Below, piece after piece: positions 31,827 to 40,504 of a stretch of 56,503 nt of DNA; position 1 is the stretch's first letter, and the number at the start of each line of letters is the position of its first letter. A program made the position numbers and the translations under genes. The DNA is from Pseudomonas aestuarii (lineage in GTDB: Bacteria; Pseudomonadota; Gammaproteobacteria; Pseudomonadales; Pseudomonadaceae). The DNA is taken from positions 1-56,503 of the forward strand of contig NZ_JAQJZJ010000018.1 of NCBI RefSeq assembly GCF_027988105.1, given 5' to 3'. The notes under the pieces were generated by a model. It searched no databases. It was given only the letters and a program-made list of their open reading frames with translations, and was not told where the DNA came from.

Positions 31827-31835
31827 TATACACAC
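31816..31835 (+). promoter_or_regulatory. LexA (SOS) operator of recN
   Basis: The core CTGTATAAATATACAC (31818-31833) matches the LexA consensus CTGTATATATATACAG except for one central base and the final base. Strong recN induction by DNA damage is well established in other gamma-proteobacteria. Confidence 0.88.
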
Positions 31836-31857
31836 CTAACACTTGAGGGGCCTCGCC

Positions 31858-33531
31858 ATGCTGGTGCACCTGTCTGTACACAACTACGCCATCGTTGAAC
31901 ACCTCGACCTGGAGCTGGACAGCGGCATGAGTGTCATCAGCGGCGAAACCGGCGCCGGCAAATCGATCATGCTCGACGCCCTCGGCCTGTGCCTGGGCGA
32001 TCGCGCCGACAGCGGCGTGGTGCGCCCCGGCGCCGACAAGGCGGACATCCTGGCCAGCTTCGACCTTGGCGACATCCCCGAAGCCCGCACCTGGCTGGCC
32101 GAGCGCGACCTGGATCACGACGGCCCGTGCATCCTGCGTCGCGTAATCACCGCCGAAGGCCGCTCGCGTGGCTACATCAATGGTGCGCCCTGCCCCCAGG
32201 GCGACCTCAAGGCCCTCGGCGAACTGCTGATCGACATCCACAGCCAGCACGAGCATCAGTCCCTGCTCAAGGCCGAAACCCACCGCCGCCTGCTCGACGA
32301 ATACGCCGGCAGCCAGGAACTGGCGCGCCAGGTGCAACTGGCGGCGCAACGCTGGAAACAGACCCGCAGCGAGCTGCAGCGCCTGTCCAGCCTCGGCGAC
32401 GAGCAACGCTCACGCCATCAGCTGCTCAGCTATCAACTGGAGGAGCTCGACAGTCTGGCCCTGGGTGAAAACGAACTGCTACAACTGGAGCAGGAACACA
32501 AGAACCTGACCAATGCCGAAAGCCTGCTCAGCGCCTGCCGCCTGGTGATCGAACAGTGCAGCGAGAATGACGCCGGCAACGTGCTCTCGACTCTGACCGG
32601 CAGCCTCAACCGCCTGGGCGCCTTCCAGGGTCAGCCGAGCGTCTTGAGCGAAGCAACCAACCTGCTGGCCAGCGCCCAGATCCAGGTGGAAGAAGCAGTC
32701 GGCGAGCTCAATCGCTTTCTCGACCATTTCGACGCCGACCCCGCGCGCCTGCAGCAGATGGAAGAGCGCCTGGATGCAATCTATACCCTGGCGCGCAAGC
32801 ACCGGATTCAGCCCGGCGAACTGATTGCCATGCAGCAGCAACTGTTCGATGAGCTGGAAAGCCTCAACGCCGACGACCAGGCCGCCGAACGCCTGAACGA
32901 CGAACTGGCCGCCTACGAGCGCCACTACCAGGAAAAGGCCGGCGAACTCAGTGCCCTGCGCCAGCGCGCGGCCAGCGAACTGGCCACAGCGGTAGAACTG
33001 GAAATGCAGAACCTGGGCATGCCGGGAGGGCGCTTCAACATCAAACTGAGCGCCAACAACGGCAGCGACCCTCAGCCCAACGGCCTCGAACAACTGGAGT
33101 TCCTGGTCAGCGCCAACCCCGGTCAACCACTCAAGACCCTGGCCAAAGTCGCGTCCGGCGGTGAGCTATCACGCATCAGCCTGGCAATTCAGGTGATCAC
33201 CGCGCAAACCTCCCGGGTGCCGACCCTGGTGTTCGACGAAGTCGACGTCGGCATTGGCGGCCCGACCGCCGAAGTGGTCGGGCAACTGCTGCGCCGCCTC
33301 GGCGAGCGCGGCCAGGTGCTGACCGTCACTCACCTGCCACAAGTGGCCGCCCAGGGCCATCAGCACCTGTTCGTACACAAGCAGCGCGGCAACGATGCCA
33401 CCCGCACAGCCGTGAGCAAGCTGGATAGCAATCAGCGGGTCGAGGAAATCGCCCGCATGCTGGGCGGCGTCGACCTGACCGAAGAATCCCTGGCCCATGC
33501 CCGGCAGATGGTCGGCAGTGCCCAGGCCTGA
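31858..33531 (+). CDS. recN: DNA repair protein RecN
   Basis: 557 residues. RecN is an SMC-like ATPase that acts early in double-strand-break repair. Walker A is ISGETGAGKSIMLDAL; Walker B and the signature are near the C-terminus (KVASGGELSRISLAIQVI and PTLVFDEVDVGIGGPTAEVVGQLL), with a central coiled coil from about residues 150 to 365 rich in L, E and Q. ATG 31858 (MLVHLSVHNYAIVEHLDLEL) is the family start, preceded by GAGGGG. The promoter is divergent from grpE and carries a LexA box. Confidence 0.98.
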   Translation: MLVHLSVHNYAIVEHLDLELDSGMSVISGETGAGKSIMLDALGLCLGDRADSGVVRPGADKADILASFDLGDIPEARTWLAERDLDHDGPCILRRVITAEGRSRGYINGAPCPQGDLKALGELLIDIHSQHEHQSLLKAETHRRLLDEYAGSQELARQVQLAAQRWKQTRSELQRLSSLGDEQRSRHQLLSYQLEELDSLALGENELLQLEQEHKNLTNAESLLSACRLVIEQCSENDAGNVLSTLTGSLNRLGAFQGQPSVLSEATNLLASAQIQVEEAVGELNRFLDHFDADPARLQQMEERLDAIYTLARKHRIQPGELIAMQQQLFDELESLNADDQAAERLNDELAAYERHYQEKAGELSALRQRAASELATAVELEMQNLGMPGGRFNIKLSANNGSDPQPNGLEQLEFLVSANPGQPLKTLAKVASGGELSRISLAIQVITAQTSRVPTLVFDEVDVGIGGPTAEVVGQLLRRLGERGQVLTVTHLPQVAAQGHQHLFVHKQRGNDATRTAVSKLDSNQRVEEIARMLGGVDLTEESLAHARQMVGSAQA

Positions 33532-33627
33532 GAGATTGCAAACAACTCCCGCCTACGGCAAACGCCTAAAGACGTTTTCGCGACGGACCTCGATATTTTC
33601 ACAACCTCTGACGGATTACTGAAACGA

Positions 33628-33653
33628 CAAAGGCGACCCGAGGGTCGCCTTTG
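33628..33653. terminator. Shared hairpin between recN and fur
   Basis: CAAAGGCGACCC and GGGTCGCCTTTG are exact complements. The two genes converge on this site, 20 bases beyond the fur stop, so it probably terminates both. Confidence 0.75.
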
Positions 33654-33673
33654 TGCATGATGCGTGTGCGCGC

Positions 33674-34078
33674 TTACTTCTTTTTGCGCACGTAGAGCAC
33701 CAGGTTGTGATCGACCATCTCGAAGCCGTGCTCTTGCACGATCTCCCTCTGGCGCTTCTCGATTTCAGGATCGAAGAACTCGATCACCTCGCCCGAATCG
33801 ACACAGACCATGTGGTCGTGATGACCACCATCGGCCAACTCGAACACCGCATGACCACCATCGAAGTTATGGCGCACCACCAACCCCGCCGCCTCGAACT
33901 GGGTCAGTACGCGGTACACGGTGGCCAGGCCGACGTCTTCGCCCGCCTCCATCAGGGCCTTGTAAACATCCTCTGCACTCATGTGACGCTGCTCGGCGGA
34001 ATCGAGCATCTGCAGAATCTTGACCCGCGGCAGGGTCACTTTCAGGCCAGCTTTGCGTAGTTCGCTATTTTCAACCAT
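33674..34078 (-). CDS. fur: Ferric uptake regulator Fur
   Basis: 134 residues. Fur represses iron-uptake genes when bound to Fe2+. The N-terminal winged helix contains LRKAGLKVTLPRVKILQML and GLATVYRVLTQFEAAGLV; the metal-binding/dimerisation domain has HHDHMVCVDSGEVIEF with the clustered histidines. As in other Pseudomonas Fur proteins, the CxxC zinc site of E. coli Fur is absent (VCVDSG). It is divergent from bamE, as is usual. Confidence 0.98.
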   Translation of the reverse strand: MVENSELRKAGLKVTLPRVKILQMLDSAEQRHMSAEDVYKALMEAGEDVGLATVYRVLTQFEAAGLVVRHNFDGGHAVFELADGGHHDHMVCVDSGEVIEFFDPEIEKRQREIVQEHGFEMVDHNLVLYVRKKK

Positions 34079-34175
34079 GGTCTGCTTTCTCGCGGAAGCG
34101 GCTTCGCAGCTTCCTTTATTGCGGGTATGATCGGGGTTTACGTTGCCCAGCCAAGATAGTGGAAGTCACCCGCCG

Positions 34176-34697
34176 ATGCAAAAAACCAAGCTCCTGCTGA
34201 CCAGTCTCACCTTCGTGGGACTCCTCGCGCTCGCCGGTTGTTCTTTCCCCGGGGTTTATAAAATCGACGTCCAACAGGGCAATGTCGTTACACAGGACAT
34301 GATAGATCAGTTGCGCCCCGGAATGACCCGCAGCCAAGTGCGGTTTATCATGGGCAACCCGCTGCTGACCGACACCTTCCATGCCAACCGCTGGGACTAC
34401 CTGTACAGCATTCAACCGGGCGGCGGTAAACGCCTGCAAGAGCGCGTCAGCGTGATCTTCAATGGCAATGATCAACTGGCCGGTCTGTCGGGCGACTTCA
34501 TGCCGGGCGTCAGCCGCGACGAGGCCATTCTCGGCCAGGATGGCACCAGCATGGCGGCACCGCAAACCACTGCGCAGCCGCAAACCGAAGAGCGACCAGC
34601 GCCTGGCTCACTGCTCGAGCAGATCCAGCGCGACGTCGACGAGGTGCAAAGCGTGCCGGTACCGACCCCTGAACCGCTGGACAGCTCGCCGCAGTAA
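34176..34697 (+). CDS. bamE: Outer membrane lipoprotein BamE (OmlA)
   Basis: 173 residues. BamE is a lipoprotein subunit of the BAM complex that inserts outer-membrane proteins. The signal peptide ends with the lipobox LAGC (LALAGCSFPGVYKID). The SmpA/OmlA core follows: QLRPGMTRSQVRFIMGNPLL, FHANRWDYLYSIQPGGG and VIFNGNDQLAGLSGD. A proline- and glutamine-rich C-terminal extension (TAQPQTEERPAPGS) is typical of Pseudomonas. The ATG at 34176 is the one that begins the signal peptide. Confidence 0.96.
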   Translation: MQKTKLLLTSLTFVGLLALAGCSFPGVYKIDVQQGNVVTQDMIDQLRPGMTRSQVRFIMGNPLLTDTFHANRWDYLYSIQPGGGKRLQERVSVIFNGNDQLAGLSGDFMPGVSRDEAILGQDGTSMAAPQTTAQPQTEERPAPGSLLEQIQRDVDEVQSVPVPTPEPLDSSPQ

Positions 34698-34710
34698 GCC
34701 GGCAGACGCA

Positions 34711-34738
34711 AAAAAGCCCGGATATTTCCGGGCTTTTT
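34711..34738. terminator. Bidirectional terminator between bamE and rnfH
   Basis: AAAAAGCCCGGA (34711-34722) and TCCGGGCTTTTT (34727-34738) form a perfect 12-bp stem around TATT. The A- and T-runs lie on both sides and the flanking genes converge. Confidence 0.92.
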
Positions 34739-34757
34739 CATGCGCGCCTATCGGGCG

Positions 34758-35081
34758 TCAAGCGCTCTCTTCGTCAGCCTTGGCTTTGGCCGCCTTGGCC
34801 GCACGCTGCTTGCGCACCTCTTTCGGGTCGGCGATCAGCGGCCGATAGATCTCCACCCGCTCGCCATCCTCCAGCACCCGCTCATCTGGCTTGGCCACCG
34901 CCTTGCCGAAGATCCCCAGCGGAATGCTTGCCAGGTCCAGGCCTGGGAAATGCGCCTGCATGCCCGACTGCTCGGCCGCCTGGCGCACGGTGGTGCCGTA
35001 AGGCAGGCTCAGACGCAGCAACTTCTGCTTATCCGCCAAGGCATAAACCACTTCGACCACGATCATCTTGTTGCTAGCCAT
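34758..35081 (-). CDS. RnfH-family ubiquitin-like protein
   Basis: 107 residues. Family PF03658 has a beta-grasp fold; function is not firmly known. Motifs are VEVVYALADKQKLLRLSLP, GTTVRQAAEQSG and VGIFGKAV-like LGIFGKAVAKPDERVLEDGERVEIYRPL. The tail KQRAAKAAKAKADEESA is basic to acidic. The ATG at 35079-35081 overlaps the ratA stop region by eight bases, so the two are translationally coupled. This ratA-rnfH pair is conserved next to smpB in many proteobacteria. Confidence 0.9.
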   Translation of the reverse strand: MASNKMIVVEVVYALADKQKLLRLSLPYGTTVRQAAEQSGMQAHFPGLDLASIPLGIFGKAVAKPDERVLEDGERVEIYRPLIADPKEVRKQRAAKAAKAKADEESA

Positions 35082-35508
35082 ATAGCTGCTTCGCCCTTTG
35101 ACAGAATGCGTCCACCAGGGTGTTCGCCGCCTGGTTGAATAGCGGCCCAAGGGTGACCCGCACCAGGGGGCCGGCATAATCGAAGGTCAGATCCAGACTG
35201 ATCTTGCAGGCCTGCTCGCCCAACGCCTTGAACACCCACTGGCCTTGCAACTGACTGAACGGCCCTTCCTCCAGAACCAGCTCGATCGACTGCCCCCAAA
35301 CCAGCGCATTGCGGGTAATAAAACGCTGGCTCAGCCCACCCTTGGCCACTGCCAGGCTGGCACGCATATGGGTTTGGCTGACGTCCAGCACCTCACTGGC
35401 CGAACACCAGGGCAGGAACTCCGGGTAACGCGCCACGTCATTGACCAATTCGAAAATGGCCGACGCCGGATACGGCAGCAACGCCGAGCGCTGGATATGG
35501 GTACTCAT
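35074..35508 (-). CDS. RatA/Coq10 START-family protein
   Basis: 144 residues. The polyketide-cyclase/START fold binds lipids; in E. coli RatA was reported to affect 70S formation, while eukaryotic Coq10 binds ubiquinone. Family motifs are LVNDVARYPEFLPWCSASEVL, MRASLAVAKGGLSQRFITRN and FDYAGPLVRVTLGPLFNQAANTLVDAFCQRA. The role here could be either; the sequence does not decide. It is coupled to the rnfH-like gene. Confidence 0.9.
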   Translation of the reverse strand: MSTHIQRSALLPYPASAIFELVNDVARYPEFLPWCSASEVLDVSQTHMRASLAVAKGGLSQRFITRNALVWGQSIELVLEEGPFSQLQGQWVFKALGEQACKISLDLTFDYAGPLVRVTLGPLFNQAANTLVDAFCQRAKQLYG

Positions 35509-35542
35509 AAGCCTGCAACTTCATCCAGAAGGGTGACTGTAC

Positions 35543-36946
35543 TCATTTCATCAACTCTGCAACAAACACGATCAATATACCCAATGGCGCCACCACACGA
35601 ATCAACCAGTAGACCAGGCCGAACAGCAGCGGATTATTGATCGCCAACTCCTCGCGCACCGCCTCACGCTTGAGCACCCACCCCGCGAACAGTACGAAGG
35701 CCAGGCCACCCAGCGGCAAGAGAATGCGACTGGTCAGGTAGTCGATGCTTTCGAAGAAGTTGCGCCCGCCTTCGGCACCCCACTGAAACAGGTGAAAACC
35801 GTCGTCAGCGGAGACGAAGAACTTGGCCTCGGCAGCGACATTGAAGGACAACACCGTACCCATGCCAACTGCCCAGCACAACAATACCAGCACACTGGTA
35901 ATCAGCCTGCGGCTGCGCTCGGTTCGCTCGACCAGATAAGCAACGGCCGGTTCCAGCATGGAGATCGACGAGGTCCAGGCCGCGATCAGCACCAAGACGA
36001 AAAACAGCGTCCCCATGACCTGGCCGAAGGCAATACCACCGAAGGCCACCGGCAGGGTGACGAACATCAACCCGGGGCCGGCGCCCGGCTCCATGCCGGC
36101 AGCAAACACGATAGGGAATAGCGCCAAACCAGCCGTCAGGGCCACCAGGGTATCGAGAATGCCGACCGCCATCACCGTCGTACCGATCGAGGCGCGCTTG
36201 GGCATATAGGCGCCGTAGACCATGATCGAACCGACGCCAACGCTGAGGGTGAAGAACGCATGCCCCATGGCGGCCAGCACGCCGTCGAGCAACTTGTCGG
36301 GCTGAAAATCGAAGAGAAAGTGAACCCCCTGCATAAAGTGCCCAGTGGTCATGCTGTAACCCAGCAGCACCAGCAGCAAGAGGAACAGCAGCGGCATCAT
36401 GATGCGCAAACTGCGCTCCAGGCCAGCCACGACACCACGGGCGATGACGAAGCCGGTCAACAGCATGAACAGCGTATGCCACAGGGTCAGACGCCAAGGG
36501 TCGGCCGTCAGGGCGCCGAACGCAGCGCCCGCCCCATCGGCACTGATGCTCTGGAACTGACCGCCACCCATGCCGATGATGTAGTCCAGCGACCAGCCGG
36601 CGATGACACTGTAGAAGGACAGGATCAGCAGCGCGGCGACCATGCCCATCAGCGCGGCCCACGACCAGCGCGGCGAGGCGTCAGACTCCAGCGCCAGCGC
36701 CCCCAGGGCGTTCACCGGACTCTGCCGGCCGCGGCGACCGATCAGGGTTTCCGCAAACATGATCGGCAAGCCAACCAGAAAAATGCACACCAGGTACATC
36801 ATGACGAAGGCCCCACCGCCGTAAATGCCCGTCATGTAGGGGAACTTCCAGATATTGCCCAAGCCCACTGCGGAGCCGGTTGCCGCCAGGATAAACACCC
36901 ACCGACTGGCCCAGGCGCCGTGGATAGAAACCTTGTCACTGACCAT
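35543..36946 (-). CDS. Sodium-dependent transporter, NSS (SNF) family
   Basis: 467 residues, about 12 membrane segments. Members co-transport Na+ with amino acids or related small amines. The diagnostic first segments are visible: WASRWVFILAATGSAVGLGNIWKFPYMTGIYGGGAFV and the GxxR/G loop AETLIGRRGRQSPVNALG. Segments AGWSLDYIIGM, LWHTLFMLLTGFVIARGVVAG, MMPLLFLLLLVLLGYSM and FFTLSVGVGSIMVYGAYMP follow. The substrate cannot be told. It is divergent from smpB. Confidence 0.92.
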   Translation of the reverse strand: MVSDKVSIHGAWASRWVFILAATGSAVGLGNIWKFPYMTGIYGGGAFVMMYLVCIFLVGLPIMFAETLIGRRGRQSPVNALGALALESDASPRWSWAALMGMVAALLILSFYSVIAGWSLDYIIGMGGGQFQSISADGAGAAFGALTADPWRLTLWHTLFMLLTGFVIARGVVAGLERSLRIMMPLLFLLLLVLLGYSMTTGHFMQGVHFLFDFQPDKLLDGVLAAMGHAFFTLSVGVGSIMVYGAYMPKRASIGTTVMAVGILDTLVALTAGLALFPIVFAAGMEPGAGPGLMFVTLPVAFGGIAFGQVMGTLFFVLVLIAAWTSSISMLEPAVAYLVERTERSRRLITSVLVLLCWAVGMGTVLSFNVAAEAKFFVSADDGFHLFQWGAEGGRNFFESIDYLTSRILLPLGGLAFVLFAGWVLKREAVREELAINNPLLFGLVYWLIRVVAPLGILIVFVAELMK

Positions 36947-37040
36947 GAATACGCCCGATATTTACGCAAAAGATGCGCATTGTCAGGGATTAGCCCACCT
37001 CTCTCAAGATCAGGCTGTCGCCAGCAGGCCAACGACTCCC

Positions 37041-37046
37041 TATAAT
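37041..37046 (+). promoter_or_regulatory. Perfect -10 box close to the smpB start
   Basis: TATAAT at 37041-37046. The expected start of transcription is 6-8 bases downstream, that is 37052-37055, while the smpB ATG is at 37056. No good -35 (TTGACA-like) or Shine-Dalgarno is visible. See findings. Confidence 0.5.
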
Positions 37047-37055
37047 GCGCGCCCT

Positions 37056-37538
37056 ATGGCTAAACAAAAGAAACACCCTCAAGGCACCATCGCCCAAAAT
37101 AAAAAGGCGATGCACGACTTTTTCGTCGAATCCAGATTCGAGGCGGGCCTGGTCCTGGCCGGCTGGGAAGTGAAAAGCCTGCGCGCTGGCAAGGCCCAGT
37201 TGGTCGACAGCTATGTATTGCTGAAAGACAACGAAGCCTGGCTGATGGGCTTCCACATCACCCCGCTGAAGGCTGCCAGCACCCACGTGATTGCCGACCC
37301 GACCCGCACGCGCAAGCTGCTGCTGAACAAGCGCGAGCTGGAAAAGCTGTTCGGCGCCGTACAGCAGAAGGGTCACACCTGCGTGGCGCTGTCGGTTTAC
37401 TGGAAGGCGCACTTGATCAAATGCGAGATTGCCCTGGCCAAGGGCAAGAAGGACTTCGACAAGCGCCACACCGAAAAAGAGCGTGACGCCGACCGTGAAG
37501 TCCAGCGCGCCATGCGCACCAAAGGCAAGGACGACTGA
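37056..37538 (+). CDS. smpB: SsrA-binding protein SmpB
   Basis: 160 residues. SmpB binds the tRNA-like domain of tmRNA and places it in the A site of stalled ribosomes. Motifs are IAQNKKAMHDFFVESRFEAGLVLAGWEVKSLRAGKAQLVDSYV, DPTRTRKLLLNKREL, LSVYWKAHLIKCEIALAKGKKDFDKR (tmRNA contact) and the basic C-terminal tail EKERDADREVQRAMR. The gene starts at ATG 37056. Its partner, tmRNA, is at 48073-48460 in the same window, which is about 10 kb away. Confidence 0.97.
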   Translation: MAKQKKHPQGTIAQNKKAMHDFFVESRFEAGLVLAGWEVKSLRAGKAQLVDSYVLLKDNEAWLMGFHITPLKAASTHVIADPTRTRKLLLNKRELEKLFGAVQQKGHTCVALSVYWKAHLIKCEIALAKGKKDFDKRHTEKERDADREVQRAMRTKGKDD

Positions 37539-37611
37539 CAGCGATCTCGCCCCGGCGGTTTACGCCGCCCTCCAGCGCGACAGATCGCCTCCTGCAGGCG
37601 GCTAACCCACT

Positions 37612-38388
37612 CTAGGGCTTGCCGCCCGCACCGCGGCGCTGCGCCCTTTGCTCTCGCCGCGCTTGCTGCTGCACTTCGGCGAGCACTTCCTGCACATAGT
37701 CGATATGCCGATTGGACAGCTGTCGCGCGTCTTCGGCACGGCCCTCGATGATCGCCTCATAAAGCGCCCGATGCTGATCGATCAGCATGTCGCGGGTCTC
37801 GTCGCGCTGGGCGTACATACCACCGATATTGGTCACCACGTTACGCTTGAGCAGGTCGAACAGCCCGCGAATGGTGTGCAGCAGCACGGCGTTATGGCTG
37901 GCCTCGGCGATGGCCAGGTGAAAGCTCGCGTCAGCCGCCCCCTCTTCCGCGCGGGTCACCTTGCCGCTACGGCTGTAGCAGTCCTGCAGCGCGGCAAAAG
38001 CCTCCCTCAGGCGCTGGCGATCCAGTTCGGTGGCGCGCTGGGCGGCATAGAAGGCACAGGAACCTTCCAGGGTGTGGCGAAACTCCAGCAGGTCGCGCTG
38101 GGCTTCCGGGTTGCTCTCCAGCAGCTGCAAGAGCGGATCGCTGAAGGTCGTACCAAGCGAGTCGGCAACATAGTTGCCACCACCCTGACGGCTGACCAGC
38201 AAGCCCTTGGCCGCCAGTTTCTGAATTGCCTCACGCAATGACGGCCGCGACACCCCGAAGCGCTCGGCCAGCGCCCGCTCAGCGGGCAGCCGCTCCCCGG
38301 CCTTCAACGTGCCTTCCAGGATCATGGTTTCCAGCTGACTGACGATATCGTCCGACAAACGGCGCTGGCGCACCTGGCCTACATCCAT
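37612..38388 (-). CDS. lldR: FadR-type GntR regulator of lactate genes (LldR)
   Basis: 258 residues. The N-terminal winged helix has LEGTLKAGERLPAERALAERFGVSRPSLREAIQKLAAKGLLVSRQGGGNYVA; shown briefly, the recognition part is FGVSRPSLREAIQKLA. The C-terminal FCD domain binds lactate-type ligands (FRHTLEGSCAFYAAQRAT, SFHLAIAEASHNAVLLHT). ATG 38386-38388 gives the family N-terminus MDVGQVRQRRLSDDIV. It is divergent from lldP, and a perfect operator lies between them, so autoregulation and repression of lldPD-dld relieved by L-lactate is the expected control. Confidence 0.93.
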   Translation of the reverse strand: MDVGQVRQRRLSDDIVSQLETMILEGTLKAGERLPAERALAERFGVSRPSLREAIQKLAAKGLLVSRQGGGNYVADSLGTTFSDPLLQLLESNPEAQRDLLEFRHTLEGSCAFYAAQRATELDRQRLREAFAALQDCYSRSGKVTRAEEGAADASFHLAIAEASHNAVLLHTIRGLFDLLKRNVVTNIGGMYAQRDETRDMLIDQHRALYEAIIEGRAEDARQLSNRHIDYVQEVLAEVQQQARREQRAQRRGAGGKP

Positions 38389-38556
38389 AACCCGAACCTC
38401 ACTGGTTTGACCACCTGTAACGCCCTTCTCAGGCACTTGTAGAGCAAGCCTATAGCGACGCTGGAGCCCATACAAGACAAGGGCACTCGACCAAAGTAGT
38501 AAGCCTGCTAATTGACAGCTGCAAGCTTCCACTTTTACTCTGGCCGCGCCACATTG

Positions 38557-38577
38557 TAAATTGGTATTACCAATTTA
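38557..38577. promoter_or_regulatory. LldR operator (perfect palindrome)
   Basis: TAAATTGGTA and its exact complement TACCAATTTA flank a central T. The centre AATTGGTATTACCAATT is the classic FadR/LldR-subfamily operator. It lies 126 bases before lldP and 169 before lldR. Confidence 0.88.
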
Positions 38578-38606
38578 CCCAAACCTAAAACAATTCCAAG
38601 AAGCTT

Positions 38607-38690
38607 ATGAGGTCTGCCATGCCGGTCATCGCCAAACCATTTGCCGCACCGCTGCATCCGCATACACCCATGCGCATCGCGCGCCGCTAA
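38607..38690 (+). other. Possible 27-codon upstream ORF in the lldP leader
   Basis: ATG 38607 to TAA 38690, in a stretch of leader that would be transcribed with lldP. It is rich in proline, alanine, histidine and arginine (AKPFAAPLHPHTP). The TAA touches the lldP Shine-Dalgarno (TAAGGAG), and lldP starts 12 bases later, so it could couple to lldP. It has only a weak ribosome-binding site, so it may be chance. Confidence 0.3.
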
Positions 38691-38702
38691 GGAGAGACCG
38701 AC

Positions 38703-40397
38703 ATGTCAACTGGTCTACTGGCTCTACTCGCTTTTTCTCCGATCCTGCTCGCAGCCATCCTGCTGGTCGGCCTGCGCTGGCCGGCCAAGCACGCCATGCC
38801 GCTGGTCTACCTGGTGACCGCCGCCATTGGCCTGTTCGCCTGGGACATGAGTGTCAACCGCGTACTCGCCTCGACCCTGCAAGGCCTGCTGATCACCCTG
38901 GGTCTGCTGTGGATCATCTTCGGCGCCATCCTGCTGCTCAACACCCTCAAACACTCCGGCGGCATCACCGCGATCCGCGCCGGTTTCGCCACCATCAGCC
39001 CGGACCGGCGGATTCAGGCGATCATCATTGCCTGGCTGTTCGGCTGCTTCATCGAAGGCGCCTCCGGTTTCGGCACGCCAGCGGCAATTGCCGCACCGCT
39101 GCTGGTGGCCATCGGCTTCCCGGCCATGGCCGCGGTACTGATGGGCATGCTGGTGCAGAGCACGCCGGTGTCTTTCGGGGCCGTGGGCACGCCCATCATA
39201 GTCGGGGTCAATACCGGCCTGGATTCGGCCACCCTCGGCGCGCAGCTGCTTGAGCAAGGCTCTTCCTGGGCGCAGTTCCTGCAGCTGATCACCAGCGAAG
39301 TGGCGATCATCCACGCCATCGTCGGCACCGTGATGCCGCTGATCATGGTACTGATGCTGACACGCTTCTTCGGTGCCGAGAAAAGCTGGAAAGCCGGCTT
39401 CGAAGTACTGCCGTTCGCACTGTTCGCCGGCTTGGCCTTCACCATCCCCTACGCCCTCACCGGGGTATTCCTTGGTCCGGAATTTCCATCACTGGCCGGT
39501 GGCCTGATTGGCCTGGCGATTGTGACCAGCGCAGCACGCCTGGGCTTTCTGTTGCCCAAAACCACCTGGGACTTTGCCCCGGCGGACAAGTGGCCGAGCG
39601 AATGGCTGGGCACCGTAGAAATGAAGCTGGACCAACTGACCGCCAAGCCCATGAGCTCGCTGCGCGCCTGGCTGCCCTATGTGCTGGTCGGTGCCCTGCT
39701 GGTGATCAGCCGGGTCGTACCGCAAGTCACCGCTGCACTGAAAGCTGTGGCGGTGAACTTCCCCGACCTGCTCGGCGAGACCGGAGTCAGCGCCAGCTTC
39801 CAGCCGCTGTATCTGCCGGGTGGGATTCTGGTCACCGTGGTACTCGCTACCTTCCTCTTCCACAAGATGAAGCTGCGTGACCTGGGCTCGGCGGTCAGGG
39901 AATCCTCCGGGGTGCTGCTCAGCGCCGGTTTCGTCCTGCTGTTCACCGTGCCCATGGTGCGTATCCTGATCAACTCGGGGGTCAACGGCGCCGATCTGGC
40001 CAGCATGCCGATCCTCATGGCCCGCTGGGTAGCCGATAGCGTCGGCGGGATATACCCGCTGCTGGCACCGAGCATTGGTGCACTCGGCGCCTTTATCGCC
40101 GGCTCCAACACGGTCAGCAACATGATGTTCAGCCAGTTCCAGTTCGGCGTGGCCACTAACCTGGGCATCTCCGGTGCCGTGGTTGTCGCGGCACAGGCCA
40201 TTGGCGCCGCCGCCGGCAACATGGTCGCCATCCACAACGTGGTAGCCGCCTCCGCCACGGTAGGCCTGCTGGGGCGCGAAGGCAGCATCCTGCGCAAAAC
40301 CATCTGGCCTACGCTGTACTACGTGCTCTTCACCGGTTCGATCGCCATGATCGCGATCTATGTGCTGGGCGTTAGCGACCCGCTGTCCGCTGGCTGA
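38703..40397 (+). CDS. lldP: L-lactate permease
   Basis: 564 residues with about 13-14 membrane segments. LldP imports L- and D-lactate (and glycolate) with protons. Motifs are FGCFIEGASGFGTPAAIAAPLLVAIGFP, VGTPIIVGVNTGLDS, FTIPYALTGVFLGPEFPSLAGG and the C-terminal GALGAFIAGSNTVSNMMFSQFQF. GAGAG precedes ATG 38703. It starts the lldP-lldD-dld group. Confidence 0.96.
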   Translation: MSTGLLALLAFSPILLAAILLVGLRWPAKHAMPLVYLVTAAIGLFAWDMSVNRVLASTLQGLLITLGLLWIIFGAILLLNTLKHSGGITAIRAGFATISPDRRIQAIIIAWLFGCFIEGASGFGTPAAIAAPLLVAIGFPAMAAVLMGMLVQSTPVSFGAVGTPIIVGVNTGLDSATLGAQLLEQGSSWAQFLQLITSEVAIIHAIVGTVMPLIMVLMLTRFFGAEKSWKAGFEVLPFALFAGLAFTIPYALTGVFLGPEFPSLAGGLIGLAIVTSAARLGFLLPKTTWDFAPADKWPSEWLGTVEMKLDQLTAKPMSSLRAWLPYVLVGALLVISRVVPQVTAALKAVAVNFPDLLGETGVSASFQPLYLPGGILVTVVLATFLFHKMKLRDLGSAVRESSGVLLSAGFVLLFTVPMVRILINSGVNGADLASMPILMARWVADSVGGIYPLLAPSIGALGAFIAGSNTVSNMMFSQFQFGVATNLGISGAVVVAAQAIGAAAGNMVAIHNVVAASATVGLLGREGSILRKTIWPTLYYVLFTGSIAMIAIYVLGVSDPLSAG

Positions 40398-40504
40398 CAG
40401 GCTCCATTCACGACTGCCGTATACCCGAACAGGCCGGCCCCGCAGCATTCATGGGGCCGTGTCCTGGACAAGAACAGCCTTCTCCTGGCACTAGGGTGAA
40501 CCCG

